A DNA stretch of 64,000 nt, taken from positions 186,001-250,000 of the forward strand of contig NZ_BEDT01000003.1 of the NCBI RefSeq assembly GCF_002260845.1, in the 5' to 3' direction. A model generated the notes under the pieces. The model saw only the letters and a list, made by a program, of their open reading frames with translations. It did not search any database and had not been told where the DNA came from. The DNA comes from Pseudolactococcus reticulitermitis (GTDB taxonomy: Bacteria; Bacillota; Bacilli; Lactobacillales; Streptococcaceae). Below are positions 28,410 through 36,963 of the stretch, in pieces. Both the position numbers and the translations under genes were made by a program. Every line of letters begins with the position of its first letter. Positions within the stretch are counted from its first letter, which is position 1.

Positions 28410-29172
28410 ATGTTTTATTTTCCTTTTCTTGAGAAGTTAAATTTGATATTTTTTTCTGATAATAATGCGGGGCAATGGCTAGATGATAGATATTACCATA
28501 CTTCGTGAATTTACTTTGATAAATGTCAAGTTCTGATAAAATGCGGGAAATTTCCAACGGAAAACTTTCTGAGACTTTAATTTCCATGAGTATAGTATCA
28601 TCGTCTGTCAACGCGTTTTGAGCAATCAAGTTCGCCTGCATCAAATCAAATTCTGTCAGACTGTATCTGATATTTTGGTCAAAAGTAATCCGAAAATCTG
28701 CATCCTTCTTGTGAAACATAGCTAGTCTATCGTAGCTAATCAACGCCTTGGGTTGGAGTACTTCTTGTTGTTGATAATAGGCTATTTCCCTTAAAATTTG
28801 ACTTTCTTTATTAATTTCTTGTCCTTGAAGAAAGTCTAGCGCTTGATCATAGGCTAACTTTTCTCGTCGCTTATAGGTAATACCAGCCACTTTTTTTTTG
28901 AGTTCCAGAAAAACTTGACTATCTACCGTTGCTTGACCATAACTACGCAAGCGCAATTTTTCTTTAAACTTCGGTTTAGAAACTGAATGCCTGATAACAT
29001 CAAAGTCAGATGTATCGTAATAAATCGTATGAATGGAATGTAGACCATAATCATCAAAACACATAACTGTCTGCAACATCTCAACTAATTTCTCAAATTT
29101 TTGACGCGTTAGCAGATATTTCTTTTCCTTACGTTCAAAAATTTGTCCATTTTTCACTTTACTTTTCGCCAT
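28387..29172 (-). CDS. VTC-domain (polyphosphate polymerase-like) protein
   Basis: A 261-aa soluble protein with the VTC/CYTH tunnel fold: ERKEKKYLLT near residue 13, KEKLRLRSYG (basic substrate-binding strand), FLELKKKVAGITYKRRE, SYDRLAMF, and LMEIKVSESFP near 205. In yeast Vtc4 this fold makes polyphosphate from ATP. Bacterial homologues of this kind are unstudied or implied in surface polymer metabolism. Start ATG with AAGGAGGAG. It is the first gene of the operon with DUF4956 and the beta-helix protein. Confidence 0.88.
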   Translation of the reverse strand: MAKSKVKNGQIFERKEKKYLLTRQKFEKLVEMLQTVMCFDDYGLHSIHTIYYDTSDFDVIRHSVSKPKFKEKLRLRSYGQATVDSQVFLELKKKVAGITYKRREKLAYDQALDFLQGQEINKESQILREIAYYQQQEVLQPKALISYDRLAMFHKKDADFRITFDQNIRYSLTEFDLMQANLIAQNALTDDDTILMEIKVSESFPLEISRILSELDIYQSKFTKYGNIYHLAIAPHYYQKKISNLTSQEKENKTYAIKYST

Positions 29173-29260
29173 TTACTCCTCCTTGTTCTAATGTATACTT
29201 TATTTTACAACCAAATACTTAACTACTCCTTAATTATAAAAAAGCAGTAAATTAGAAAAG

Positions 29261-29483
29261 AGGTTGGGACAAAAAGTCCTCTAAAAAATAGGCTATGAAC
29301 CATTTCCGATGTTAATCGAAAACGGTTCATAGCCTATTTTGTGTGAAATGGGTATTGTTTTGTCAAAACAATACCAAAATAGTAAGAAAAGCGCTGCTAC
29401 CATTGAAAAAATCAAGAAGCTGTGAAAAGTCGAAAGTTAGCATCATTTTAGTCTAGCCATTTTTGAAGCCTTTTGTCCCAATC
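29261..29483. repeat. Intergenic repeat element, copy A, with GGGACAAAA ends
   Basis: Bounded by GGTTGGGACAAAA (from 29262) and TTTTGTCCCAATC (29471-29483), an inverted pair. Inside are a 17-bp perfect hairpin (arms 29285-29301 and 29324-29340) and a 12-bp palindrome GGTATTGTTTTG-T-CAAAACAATACC (29351-29375). No ORF. A diverged relative lies at about 46085-46272. The rest of the 29173-29505 gap holds nothing I recognise. Confidence 0.8.
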
Positions 29484-29505
29484 TATCGCTATTAATAGTA
29501 CTATT

Positions 29506-30105
29506 TTAGATTAATTTTTCTTTATGAAACTGTTCCACGACTTGATCGCCGTCATTGAGTTTTTCCCAGATGACAACTTCTCCTGCTTTCAGGGATTTTT
29601 GGACATCAATAATCCGTTGATTGCTTGAGCCACGGAATTGTAGCAAGAGATTTTTCTTAGAGAGGTCAAAACGACCGTCAACCAAGATGTCGATATGCGC
29701 TAACAACTCGAGTTTATCTGGCGTTTCTAGCATCAGTTCATCCCAAGTATAGCCCGTCCATGACCAAATATCTTTATCAGGTAGCTCAGACTTGATTCTT
29801 TTCACCAGCGGTAAAACCGTGCCAGTGTTGAGAAACGGCTCGCCACCCAGCAAGGTCAAACCTTGCACATAGGACAAAGCCATATCTGCCATGATGCGTT
29901 CTTCCAACTCAGGCGTATAAGGCGTGCCAAATCTAAAATTCCAAGTCGCTTCATTGTAGCAGCCCTCACACTGGAACGGACAGCCACTGACATAGAGACT
30001 ATTGCGCACACCTTCACCGTCAACGAAATTGAGCGGTTTATAGTCTGCGATATAGCCCTGAGATAAGTCTTCAGCTCGCCATTCTTGGGGTTTGGGATTA
30101 TTCAT
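29506..30105 (-). CDS. nrdG: Anaerobic ribonucleotide reductase activating protein
   Basis: A 199-aa radical-SAM enzyme that installs the glycyl radical on NrdD. The cluster motif CPFQCEGC (CxxxCxxC, near residues 41-48) and the GGEPFLN motif are present. Start ATG overlaps the stop of the 47-aa ORF upstream (ATGA). Class III reductase genes are usually next to each other, but nrdD is not in this window, so it must be elsewhere. Confidence 0.93.
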   Translation of the reverse strand: MNNPKPQEWRAEDLSQGYIADYKPLNFVDGEGVRNSLYVSGCPFQCEGCYNEATWNFRFGTPYTPELEERIMADMALSYVQGLTLLGGEPFLNTGTVLPLVKRIKSELPDKDIWSWTGYTWDELMLETPDKLELLAHIDILVDGRFDLSKKNLLLQFRGSSNQRIIDVQKSLKAGEVVIWEKLNDGDQVVEQFHKEKLI

Positions 30106-30245
30106 TTCTTGCCTGATTTCTTTTTGTCGAGATATTGTGCTTTAATCGCTTCTAATTTTAATTGCTTATCGGATTTCCCGATATTTTTTTCATGAAACTT
30201 CTGGACACTTTGTTGTCCTTTATAGTCTAATTGATATTTACCCAT
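30102..30245 (-). CDS. 47-aa basic protein paired with nrdG
   Basis: A small ORF encoding MGKYQLDYKGQQSVQKFHEK and on, rich in lysine. GAGG lies before the ATG and the stop overlaps the nrdG start, so it is translated and coupled. From memory, a near-identical short ORF is found in the nrdD-nrdG region of streptococci. Its function is unknown; no domain is seen. Confidence 0.8.
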   Translation of the reverse strand: MGKYQLDYKGQQSVQKFHEKNIGKSDKQLKLEAIKAQYLDKKKSGKK

Positions 30246-30274
30246 TTTTTACCTCATTTACTAACTTATAAACT

Positions 30275-31903
30275 TTAAATATGCAATCTTCGGCGAAGAG
30301 ATGTGCCTTTTTCGCCCAATAATTTTTCTAAGTACCCTAGTTTCGCTGCCATAACTAGGTATGCCGCGAATCCAAGACCTCCCGCTATCACTGTTTCCAG
30401 CAGGACGTGATCTGGCAGTAGCCATTTGACCACGCTCACGACGACCGCCATAATCAAGGTCATCGTCGCAATGCCTAAGAACCCACGGAATGTCACTTTG
30501 ACCGAAAACTCAGAGACTTGCTGGACTTTTCGCAAGAAGAGGAAGACCCCGATGCCAAAGGCTATCGTCGTTGCAATCATCGGCCCGTAAGCTTCATAAA
30601 GCAAAATCGCAGGCACTTGAAGGACAAGCTTGATGCCTAGCGTCAAAGCAAAGTAGCGCATTGCGACGCGACTATGGCGCAAGGCTTGGAGCATCGGTGA
30701 TAACATGGCATAACTAGCCAGAAGGAAACTCTGGAGAAAGGCAAAGACAAACAAATTCAGCTGGAGTTGGCTTGGCGACACATAGAAAATCGTGTAGATT
30801 TGACGCGCCAAAATACTCATGCCAACAACAGCTGGAAGCATGAAAACAGCAAATAATTGAAGACTATAACTAATCAAATGTGCCGTCTCTTTTTTATTCC
30901 CCTTGACATAAGACGACGTGATGACGGGAATGCTGACCCCTCCCAACGTCGTTGCCACACCAATCAACACCATGGTCAACTTATCGGTATTGGCAGAAAA
31001 GTAAGAGAAGAAAATCGCCAACTGCGCATCCGTGTAATTGGCAATCAGCCGCATGACGTGCGGAAAAGTTGTTTGGTCAATCAGTTTGAAAATCTGAATC
31101 GCCGACCCAATCACGATAAAGGGAATGGCCTGCGTGAGGGTTTGCGTGAGGAGGTTAACCGCATTGATCTGGTGTTTAGATGGCCCAGGATTGGCAATGT
31201 TAGCAATGTCGCCTTGTTTCATCAAAGCCAAAACCAAAACAACAGAACTGGCAATCATGCCGATAAAAGCGGCAGTTGTTGACTGCGTCACTGCTGCCAC
31301 CCAGTCGCCTGAGCCAATTTTCATAATGGTAAAGGCTGTGACCAACATCCAAATGACGCGTACAATCTGCTCAAAAAGCTGACTGAGGGCATAGGGTTTC
31401 ATATTGCTCAAACCTTGGAAATAGCCGCGAATGACCGACATGGCAGGAAAAACGAGAACAGCCAGTGACAGAGATTTCATGACCGGAATCAAGTCCTTAC
31501 CACCACCTGATAGCGCCGCGAAAAATGGCGCAAGCAGATACATCACCCCTGCAAAAACGGCGCCCAAGATGACCATAAAAACCAACATTTGGCGCACCAG
31601 ACGATAGGACATATTGCGATCGCCGAGCGCATTGTACTTGGCGACTTCCCGAGAAATGGCGACTGGAATCCCAGCCGTCGAAATCAGGAGAAAGAGGGCG
31701 TAGACATTGTAGCCCATGGAAAATAGGGCGTTGGCCTGATCGCCATGACTGCCCATCCACGCATACCAAGGAATGATATAGATGGCACCCAAAATCTTCG
31801 ACAGGAAATCGCCTGCCGTCATCCAAAAAGTGCCCGCCAGCATTTTATTTTGCTGATTTTGTGAGCTAGAAATTTCTGCTTCTATAAACTCTGCATTTTC
31901 CAT
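30275..31903 (-). CDS. ytgP: YtgP/MurJ-type lipid II flippase
   Basis: A 542-aa polytopic membrane protein of the MOP superfamily with about 14 transmembrane helices. The N-terminus (GTFWMTAGDFLSKILGAIYI) and GYNVYALFLLISTAGIPVAI match the YtgP group, which supplies MurJ activity in B. subtilis and streptococci. It flips lipid-linked peptidoglycan precursors across the membrane for PBP1A and PBP2B. It follows era by 15 bp on the same strand. Confidence 0.9.
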   Translation of the reverse strand: MENAEFIEAEISSSQNQQNKMLAGTFWMTAGDFLSKILGAIYIIPWYAWMGSHGDQANALFSMGYNVYALFLLISTAGIPVAISREVAKYNALGDRNMSYRLVRQMLVFMVILGAVFAGVMYLLAPFFAALSGGGKDLIPVMKSLSLAVLVFPAMSVIRGYFQGLSNMKPYALSQLFEQIVRVIWMLVTAFTIMKIGSGDWVAAVTQSTTAAFIGMIASSVVLVLALMKQGDIANIANPGPSKHQINAVNLLTQTLTQAIPFIVIGSAIQIFKLIDQTTFPHVMRLIANYTDAQLAIFFSYFSANTDKLTMVLIGVATTLGGVSIPVITSSYVKGNKKETAHLISYSLQLFAVFMLPAVVGMSILARQIYTIFYVSPSQLQLNLFVFAFLQSFLLASYAMLSPMLQALRHSRVAMRYFALTLGIKLVLQVPAILLYEAYGPMIATTIAFGIGVFLFLRKVQQVSEFSVKVTFRGFLGIATMTLIMAVVVSVVKWLLPDHVLLETVIAGGLGFAAYLVMAAKLGYLEKLLGEKGTSLRRRLHI

Positions 31904-31918
31904 TTTAGACAGCCACCC

Positions 31919-32818
31919 TTAAAAATCATCCTTACGATAACCCATTGCCTGAATATCAATTTTTTTATCCCGCCAGTTAGATTTGATTTTGACCCAAGTT
32001 TCGAGGTAAACTTTATCGCCTAGCATGACTTCGATGTCACGACGTGCCATTTTCCCGACCTTGCGAATCATATCGCCGCCTTTTCCGAGGATAATCCCTT
32101 TTTGACTCTTGCGCTCAACGTAAATCGTTGCCATAATATGGATTTTCCCTGTCTCTTCATCACGTTTCATCGAATCAACCGTTACAGCGATTGAATGTGG
32201 CACTTCTTCACGTGTCAAAATCAGAACTTTTTCACGAATCATTTCACCAACCAGAAAACGTTCAGGATGATCCGTAATCATATCATCTGGGAAGTATTTA
32301 AAACCTTCCTCGAGATTGCTTTTGAGAATTTCAAGGAGTTTTTCGGTGTTATTGCCTTCAAGGGCAGAAATCGGCACGACTTCTTTAAAGTCCATCTGTG
32401 TGCGGAAATCATCGATTTGTGCCAAGAGTTGGTCGGGATGCACTTTATCGATTTTATTGACAACCAAAATCACGGGGACATTGGCTTGTTTGAGACGCTC
32501 AATAATCATATTGTCGCCCTTGCCACGCGCTTCATCAGCCGGCACCATGAATAAAACGGTATCGACTTCGCGCAAAGTAGAATAGGCAGACTCGACCATG
32601 TAGTCGCCCAAAGCGTTGTGTGGTTTATGGATACCCGGCGTGTCAATAAAAACGATTTGCTCGTTTTCAGTCGTATAAATCCCTTGGATTTTATTACGCG
32701 TGGTTTGCGCTTTATCACTCATGATGGCGATTTTTTGCCCCATCACATGGTTAAGCAAGGTTGATTTCCCGACATTTGGTCGGCCGATAATTGAAACGAA
32801 TCCTGATTTAAAGGTCAT
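31919..32818 (-). CDS. era: GTPase Era
   Basis: A 299-aa GTPase that binds 16S rRNA and promotes 30S assembly. P-loop GRPNVGKST at residues 12-20, DTPG, NKID, and a C-terminal KH domain ([16 protein letters not shown]). The frame is open for 17 codons upstream, but [20 protein letters not shown] is the standard family start, so 32818 is used. Followed by ytgP. Confidence 0.95.
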   Translation of the reverse strand: MTFKSGFVSIIGRPNVGKSTLLNHVMGQKIAIMSDKAQTTRNKIQGIYTTENEQIVFIDTPGIHKPHNALGDYMVESAYSTLREVDTVLFMVPADEARGKGDNMIIERLKQANVPVILVVNKIDKVHPDQLLAQIDDFRTQMDFKEVVPISALEGNNTEKLLEILKSNLEEGFKYFPDDMITDHPERFLVGEMIREKVLILTREEVPHSIAVTVDSMKRDEETGKIHIMATIYVERKSQKGIILGKGGDMIRKVGKMARRDIEVMLGDKVYLETWVKIKSNWRDKKIDIQAMGYRKDDF

Positions 32819-32916
32819 ATTTTTTCTTTCTGTTTGAGGTAATCTTGATATACTTATCAACGACTGCATTTGTTCGATAACTGCCCATTTCGGACAGACT
32901 TATTTTATTATAACAT

Positions 32917-32937
32917 AAAAAGCCGTTGCCGACTTTT
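32917..32937 (-). terminator. Terminator of the NACHT gene
   Basis: An 8-bp stem with a GCAA tetraloop (AAAAGTCG / CGGCTTTT, one G-T pair) and a following T-rich tract on the minus strand. Confidence 0.7.
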
Positions 32938-32980
32938 CAGTTTTATCTTATATCACTTTTATATGCTTTCCCATATACAC

Positions 32981-34981
32981 TCAATAGTTAACTAACCCTA
33001 ATAGAAAGTCTATTTCTTTTTGTTCTTCTTTTTTCTCATTTTCAATCTTATTCCGATATAGTGATAATTTTTCTATATTTCTATACAAATTGGCTATCTT
33101 AAACACTTGATTTAACAATTCATCCTTCACTATTTCTGATGTAGGAATCTTAACCAATCTATATTCTACTCCTGATTCTGGATTCTCTTCTTCTCTAGTT
33201 ACAATAAATATCTCACGTCTAACATTTTTTTCGAAAAATTTTCCACCATTATTCCAAAAATAAGATACCCTTTTCCTAAAAAGTCCTCTATCAGACGTAT
33301 TTAATTTATCAAATTCAGAAAAATATTCTTTTTCATTATCTGAACTAATATAATAAAGAAATCTTGATTTAATTTTAGCATTGTACAATTCAAAACCAAA
33401 AGGAAAATAGACTAAAGTTCCAGGATTATTACCATATTTATTATTGATTAATTTATAATAATAAAATTCTGACAATTCATACTCATATCCTAAAAAATTT
33501 GGAGCAGTCTCTATTTCTTCCAAAATAGGCAACACCACATTTTCATCAAAATATCTGTTTTTATGAATGTTATCAAGTTCTTTATAATATTCAAAAGTAG
33601 TCAAATATACTCTCCAATTGTATGCTCTTCCCTCAGTTTTACTATCGAGTAAACTTTTAGTAAAAAATTTTTTCTGTTCTTCTTGTTTAAATCCATATAA
33701 ACAATATGCAGCATAAAATTCTTGAAAAATATTATGAACAAAATAGTACTTTTCACCTTCTTTATATATCAAACATAAGCAAACAGAAAAATCATACAAT
33801 ATTTTTGAAATATCAACATCAATTTTTTCCGATGATATTATTTTATCCAATATATCCTTTATCTCAGAAATGCTAAACTCTTTTTTCTCACCTTTATACT
33901 TAAAATACGTCACATAACAAAATTTAGAAAACAACTTTCTAATCTCTGCTTCACTACAATTTGTCTTTAATTCTCTTTTAAATCCTCCCAATTTACTACC
34001 ATCATGCTCTTCATATAGTACAATAAAGACCTTCAATAAAAAACTACTCTTCTCCTTTGGAAAATTGGAATTTTTTGCAAAAGTTCTAAGCATCAACATC
34101 AAAAGAATTGGGTTCTGAGCCAAACTCTCATATTCTAAAAATAGACTTTCTGATAATTTTTCTTTGAATATGTTTCTCAAATCATTAGGATAAAACTTCA
34201 GTTTTTCTATCAAAGATACTGCTTGTTCTAAAGTCAAACCTTTAGTACTAAAATTTTTTAGTCCATCTACTGTATCAATATTTCCTTTGGGCATATTTCG
34301 ACTGCTAATAATAAAGCTATTGTCACAATTACTAGTCATACACTCATCAAGTTCAATAAGAAATTTTGTCATATATGAAGAATTTATCTCATCAAATGCA
34401 TCTAATAAAAATAAAAATCTACCTTTTGATACCATATTTTCAAAATACTTATATTCTAAGTCAAAATTTAAAACCTTCATTTCTTCATATATGAATTTTA
34501 GTAACCCTCTTCTCTCTCTAGGATCATAATTATACTTTCTTAGTTCTATGTATACAGGTATCTTACTTTTTTCACTACTATTAATTATTGATGTTAAAAA
34601 GAAATATTTTAACATTGTTGATTTCCCAATACCTCCATATCCTGTTATCCAACAATAATTTGATATGCTCAATAAATTTTCAACACTTGAAGATAACACT
34701 CTGTCTTTGTCTACTATATGTTCATTATTATCTTCTATTTTCTTATACTCTAAATAACTCTCTTGATATATAGACAACAATTCTTGTCTGTCATCATTCA
34801 ATACTGTCGGAACTTTATTATACTTTTCAATAGAAGTTTCAAAATACTTCTTAAAATTTTTATTATAATTTGTATCAAACTTCTCCCAAGAATCAACCGC
34901 TATCTTTAAACCTTCTTTAACTAAAATTTTCCAATTAAAATCCAATAAATTGTCAATCCCTTTGTCAAATACTTTATTCAT
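32981..34981 (-). CDS. NACHT-domain NTPase, predicted anti-phage protein
   Basis: A 666-aa protein. Residues 1-100 form a short helical N-terminal region without a recognised effector. The NTPase core has Walker A GYGGIGKST (114-122) and Walker B FLFLLDAFDEI (189-199), with the NACHT-type DxFDE acidic pair, and then a winged-helix region. Residues about 430-666 are a C-terminal region rich in Tyr and Lys of unknown fold, the likely sensor. Bacterial NACHT proteins defend against phages. The gene is far more AT-rich than its neighbours and interrupts conserved genes (cshA and era), which suggests transfer. Start ATG with AAAGGA upstream and a TATAAT (minus strand, 35023-35018) before it. No partner gene is seen. 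Confidence 0.82.
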   Translation of the reverse strand: MNKVFDKGIDNLLDFNWKILVKEGLKIAVDSWEKFDTNYNKNFKKYFETSIEKYNKVPTVLNDDRQELLSIYQESYLEYKKIEDNNEHIVDKDRVLSSSVENLLSISNYCWITGYGGIGKSTMLKYFFLTSIINSSEKSKIPVYIELRKYNYDPRERRGLLKFIYEEMKVLNFDLEYKYFENMVSKGRFLFLLDAFDEINSSYMTKFLIELDECMTSNCDNSFIISSRNMPKGNIDTVDGLKNFSTKGLTLEQAVSLIEKLKFYPNDLRNIFKEKLSESLFLEYESLAQNPILLMLMLRTFAKNSNFPKEKSSFLLKVFIVLYEEHDGSKLGGFKRELKTNCSEAEIRKLFSKFCYVTYFKYKGEKKEFSISEIKDILDKIISSEKIDVDISKILYDFSVCLCLIYKEGEKYYFVHNIFQEFYAAYCLYGFKQEEQKKFFTKSLLDSKTEGRAYNWRVYLTTFEYYKELDNIHKNRYFDENVVLPILEEIETAPNFLGYEYELSEFYYYKLINNKYGNNPGTLVYFPFGFELYNAKIKSRFLYYISSDNEKEYFSEFDKLNTSDRGLFRKRVSYFWNNGGKFFEKNVRREIFIVTREEENPESGVEYRLVKIPTSEIVKDELLNQVFKIANLYRNIEKLSLYRNKIENEKKEEQKEIDFLLGLVNY

Positions 34982-35070
34982 GATTATTCATTTCCTTTTT
35001 ATTTTATATAAATTTTATTATAACAAATTCAATAACATTTGTCCTGAATTAATCATAGGTTATAAACGAT

Positions 35071-35103
35071 AAAAAAATGATGCTAACCAATTTGGTTAAC
35101 ATC
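35071..35103 (-). terminator. cshA terminator
   Basis: Stem of GATGTTAACCA with TGGTTAGCATC, followed by seven T on the minus strand, 10 bp after the cshA stop. Confidence 0.88.
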
Positions 35104-35112
35104 ACTCTCGTC

Positions 35113-36654
35113 TTATTTATCGCCCTTATTGCGAATCACGAAACCAGGTTTCTTTTCAGTCGCTTTAGGGTGAACTTTTTGTTTATCTTTTTTGTAGTAG
35201 TCTTTTTTGTTGCGGTCATCACGATTGCGACCGCCACCGCCACCTCGACGATCACGGTTATAGTTACCACGACGTTTGTTGCCACCGCCACGATTGCCAC
35301 CACGTCCGCCACCTTCACCGTTAAATGGTAGTGGTTTTTCAGCAGCGATTTCTACTTTAGGACGTGTATCAGGATCATTAACCTTGGCTTGCAATAAAAG
35401 TGAAACCAAAAGTTTGGCATCATATTCAGCAAGTAAGTTTTCGGCATCTTCATCAAATTTTTCCAATTTGGCTGAGATTTTTGGATCAGTCAAATCACGT
35501 TTGATGTCGTCGAAAGCAACAGCGAGACTAGCTTGGTAAGCTTCTTCACGTGTTGGTGGCTTCATGCCTTTCATTTCTTTCTTGGTCAAACGCTCAATGG
35601 CACGCAAGTAACCCATTTCATTGTTAGACACGAAAGTGATAGACAAACCAGATTTACCAGCACGACCTGTCCGGCCGATACGGTGAACATATGATTCTTG
35701 GTCTTGTGTGATATCGTAGTTATAAACGTGCGTTACGCCAGAAATATCCAGACCACGTGCCGCAACGTCAGTTGCAACCAAAACATCAAGGTTATCATTT
35801 TTGAAATCGCGCAAGACAGCCAACCGCTTTTGTTGCGCCAAATCGCCATGAATCCCCTCAGCACGGTAGCCAAGCAATTTCAAACCACGTGTGATTTCGT
35901 CAACACGACGTTTAGTCCGACCAAAGATAATCGCTAATTCAGGTCTTTGCACATCGATCAAACGAGTCAAGACATCAAATTTCTCGAATTCTTTTGTCTT
36001 AATGTAGTATTGGTCAATCAAATCAGACGTCATTTCTTTCGAAACGATTTTGATGTGTTGCGGATCTTTCATGAATTTCACGCCGATTTTCTTGATGGCG
36101 TCAGGCATGGTTGCCGAGAACAAGAGCGTTTGACGCTCAGCAGGTGTCGCTTTGATGATGAATTCAAGGTCATCAATAAAGCCCATGTTCAGCATTTCAT
36201 CTGCTTCGTCGAGAATCAATGTCTCAATATCGCCAAGTTTCAAGGCACGACGCTTAATCAAGTCAACCATTCGACCAGGCGTGCCAACCACGACATGCGC
36301 GCCAGATTTAAGGGCGTTAATTTGCTTTTCAATGCTGGCACCACCAAAGACTGAACGCACTTTGATGCCTTTATCGCGACCAAAACGGAAAAGTTCTTCT
36401 TGTGATTGGACTGCTAATTCACGTGTCGGTGCGATGACAATCGCTTGTAAACCACCATTAACGTCAATTTTATTCAAGGTTGGTAGACCAAAGGCGGCTG
36501 TTTTACCAGTACCTGTTTGGGCTTGACCAATCACATCTTTGCCATCAAGGGCGAGCATGATGGTTTGTTCCTGAATCGGTGTTGGTGTTTCGTAGCCAGC
36601 TTTAGAGATGGCCGATAGGATGTCTTCTGACAATCCGAGTTCTGAAAATTTCAA
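35113..36654 (-). CDS. cshA: DEAD-box RNA helicase CshA
   Basis: An ATP-dependent RNA helicase of the degradosome and ribosome assembly, 513 aa. Core motifs: [26 protein letters not shown] and [10 protein letters not shown]. The C-terminus is Gly/Arg/Asn/Lys-rich and probably binds RNA. I prefer a TTG start at 36654 (LKFSELGLS, read as MKFSELG), because GGAG lies 6 nt upstream and MKF is the usual family start. The ATG at 36666 has no Shine-Dalgarno. An extended -10 (TGCTATACT, minus strand, TATACT at 36887-36882) gives a leader of about 220 nt, often linked to cold-shock or autoregulation in such helicases. Confidence 0.93.
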   Translation of the reverse strand: MKFSELGLSEDILSAISKAGYETPTPIQEQTIMLALDGKDVIGQAQTGTGKTAAFGLPTLNKIDVNGGLQAIVIAPTRELAVQSQEELFRFGRDKGIKVRSVFGGASIEKQINALKSGAHVVVGTPGRMVDLIKRRALKLGDIETLILDEADEMLNMGFIDDLEFIIKATPAERQTLLFSATMPDAIKKIGVKFMKDPQHIKIVSKEMTSDLIDQYYIKTKEFEKFDVLTRLIDVQRPELAIIFGRTKRRVDEITRGLKLLGYRAEGIHGDLAQQKRLAVLRDFKNDNLDVLVATDVAARGLDISGVTHVYNYDITQDQESYVHRIGRTGRAGKSGLSITFVSNNEMGYLRAIERLTKKEMKGMKPPTREEAYQASLAVAFDDIKRDLTDPKISAKLEKFDEDAENLLAEYDAKLLVSLLLQAKVNDPDTRPKVEIAAEKPLPFNGEGGGRGGNRGGGNKRRGNYNRDRRGGGGGRNRDDRNKKDYYKKDKQKVHPKATEKKPGFVIRNKGDK

Positions 36655-36666
36655 GTGTTTCTCCAT

Positions 36667-36890
36667 TCATATAGAAGTGGAGTTTTCGGTTATTTTTTCT
36701 AGTTTTCTGTGTCAAAATGCTGTTAAATCGACATTTCCGATAGCTGAGATGCCTTCAAAATGCGACACCTCACAACTATCACGATATAAAAACTTATCTG
36801 CATTTCAAGCAAACAAGCTCAAAACGCTAAATCCAAATACTCCATCGAGTTACGGTTGCCCCAATTGGACAACTTAATCAGTATAGCACA
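36667..36890 (-). promoter_or_regulatory. Long cshA leader with extended -10 promoter
   Basis: TATACT at 36887-36882 is preceded by TGC, an extended -10. The following 220 nt hold no gene. Long leaders of this class can respond to temperature or to the helicase itself; this is inference. Confidence 0.5.
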
Positions 36891-36963
36891 TTTTTGGGGG
36901 AAATGGTAGGGATGTACTCAAGAATACGTTTTCATATTAAATGTAGAATTTGCTCGATTTTTA

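Noticed and set aside
29261-29483. Copy A as an insertion sequence
   Set aside because: Only about 220 bp, no transposase fragment and no clear target duplication; treated as an intergenic repeat.
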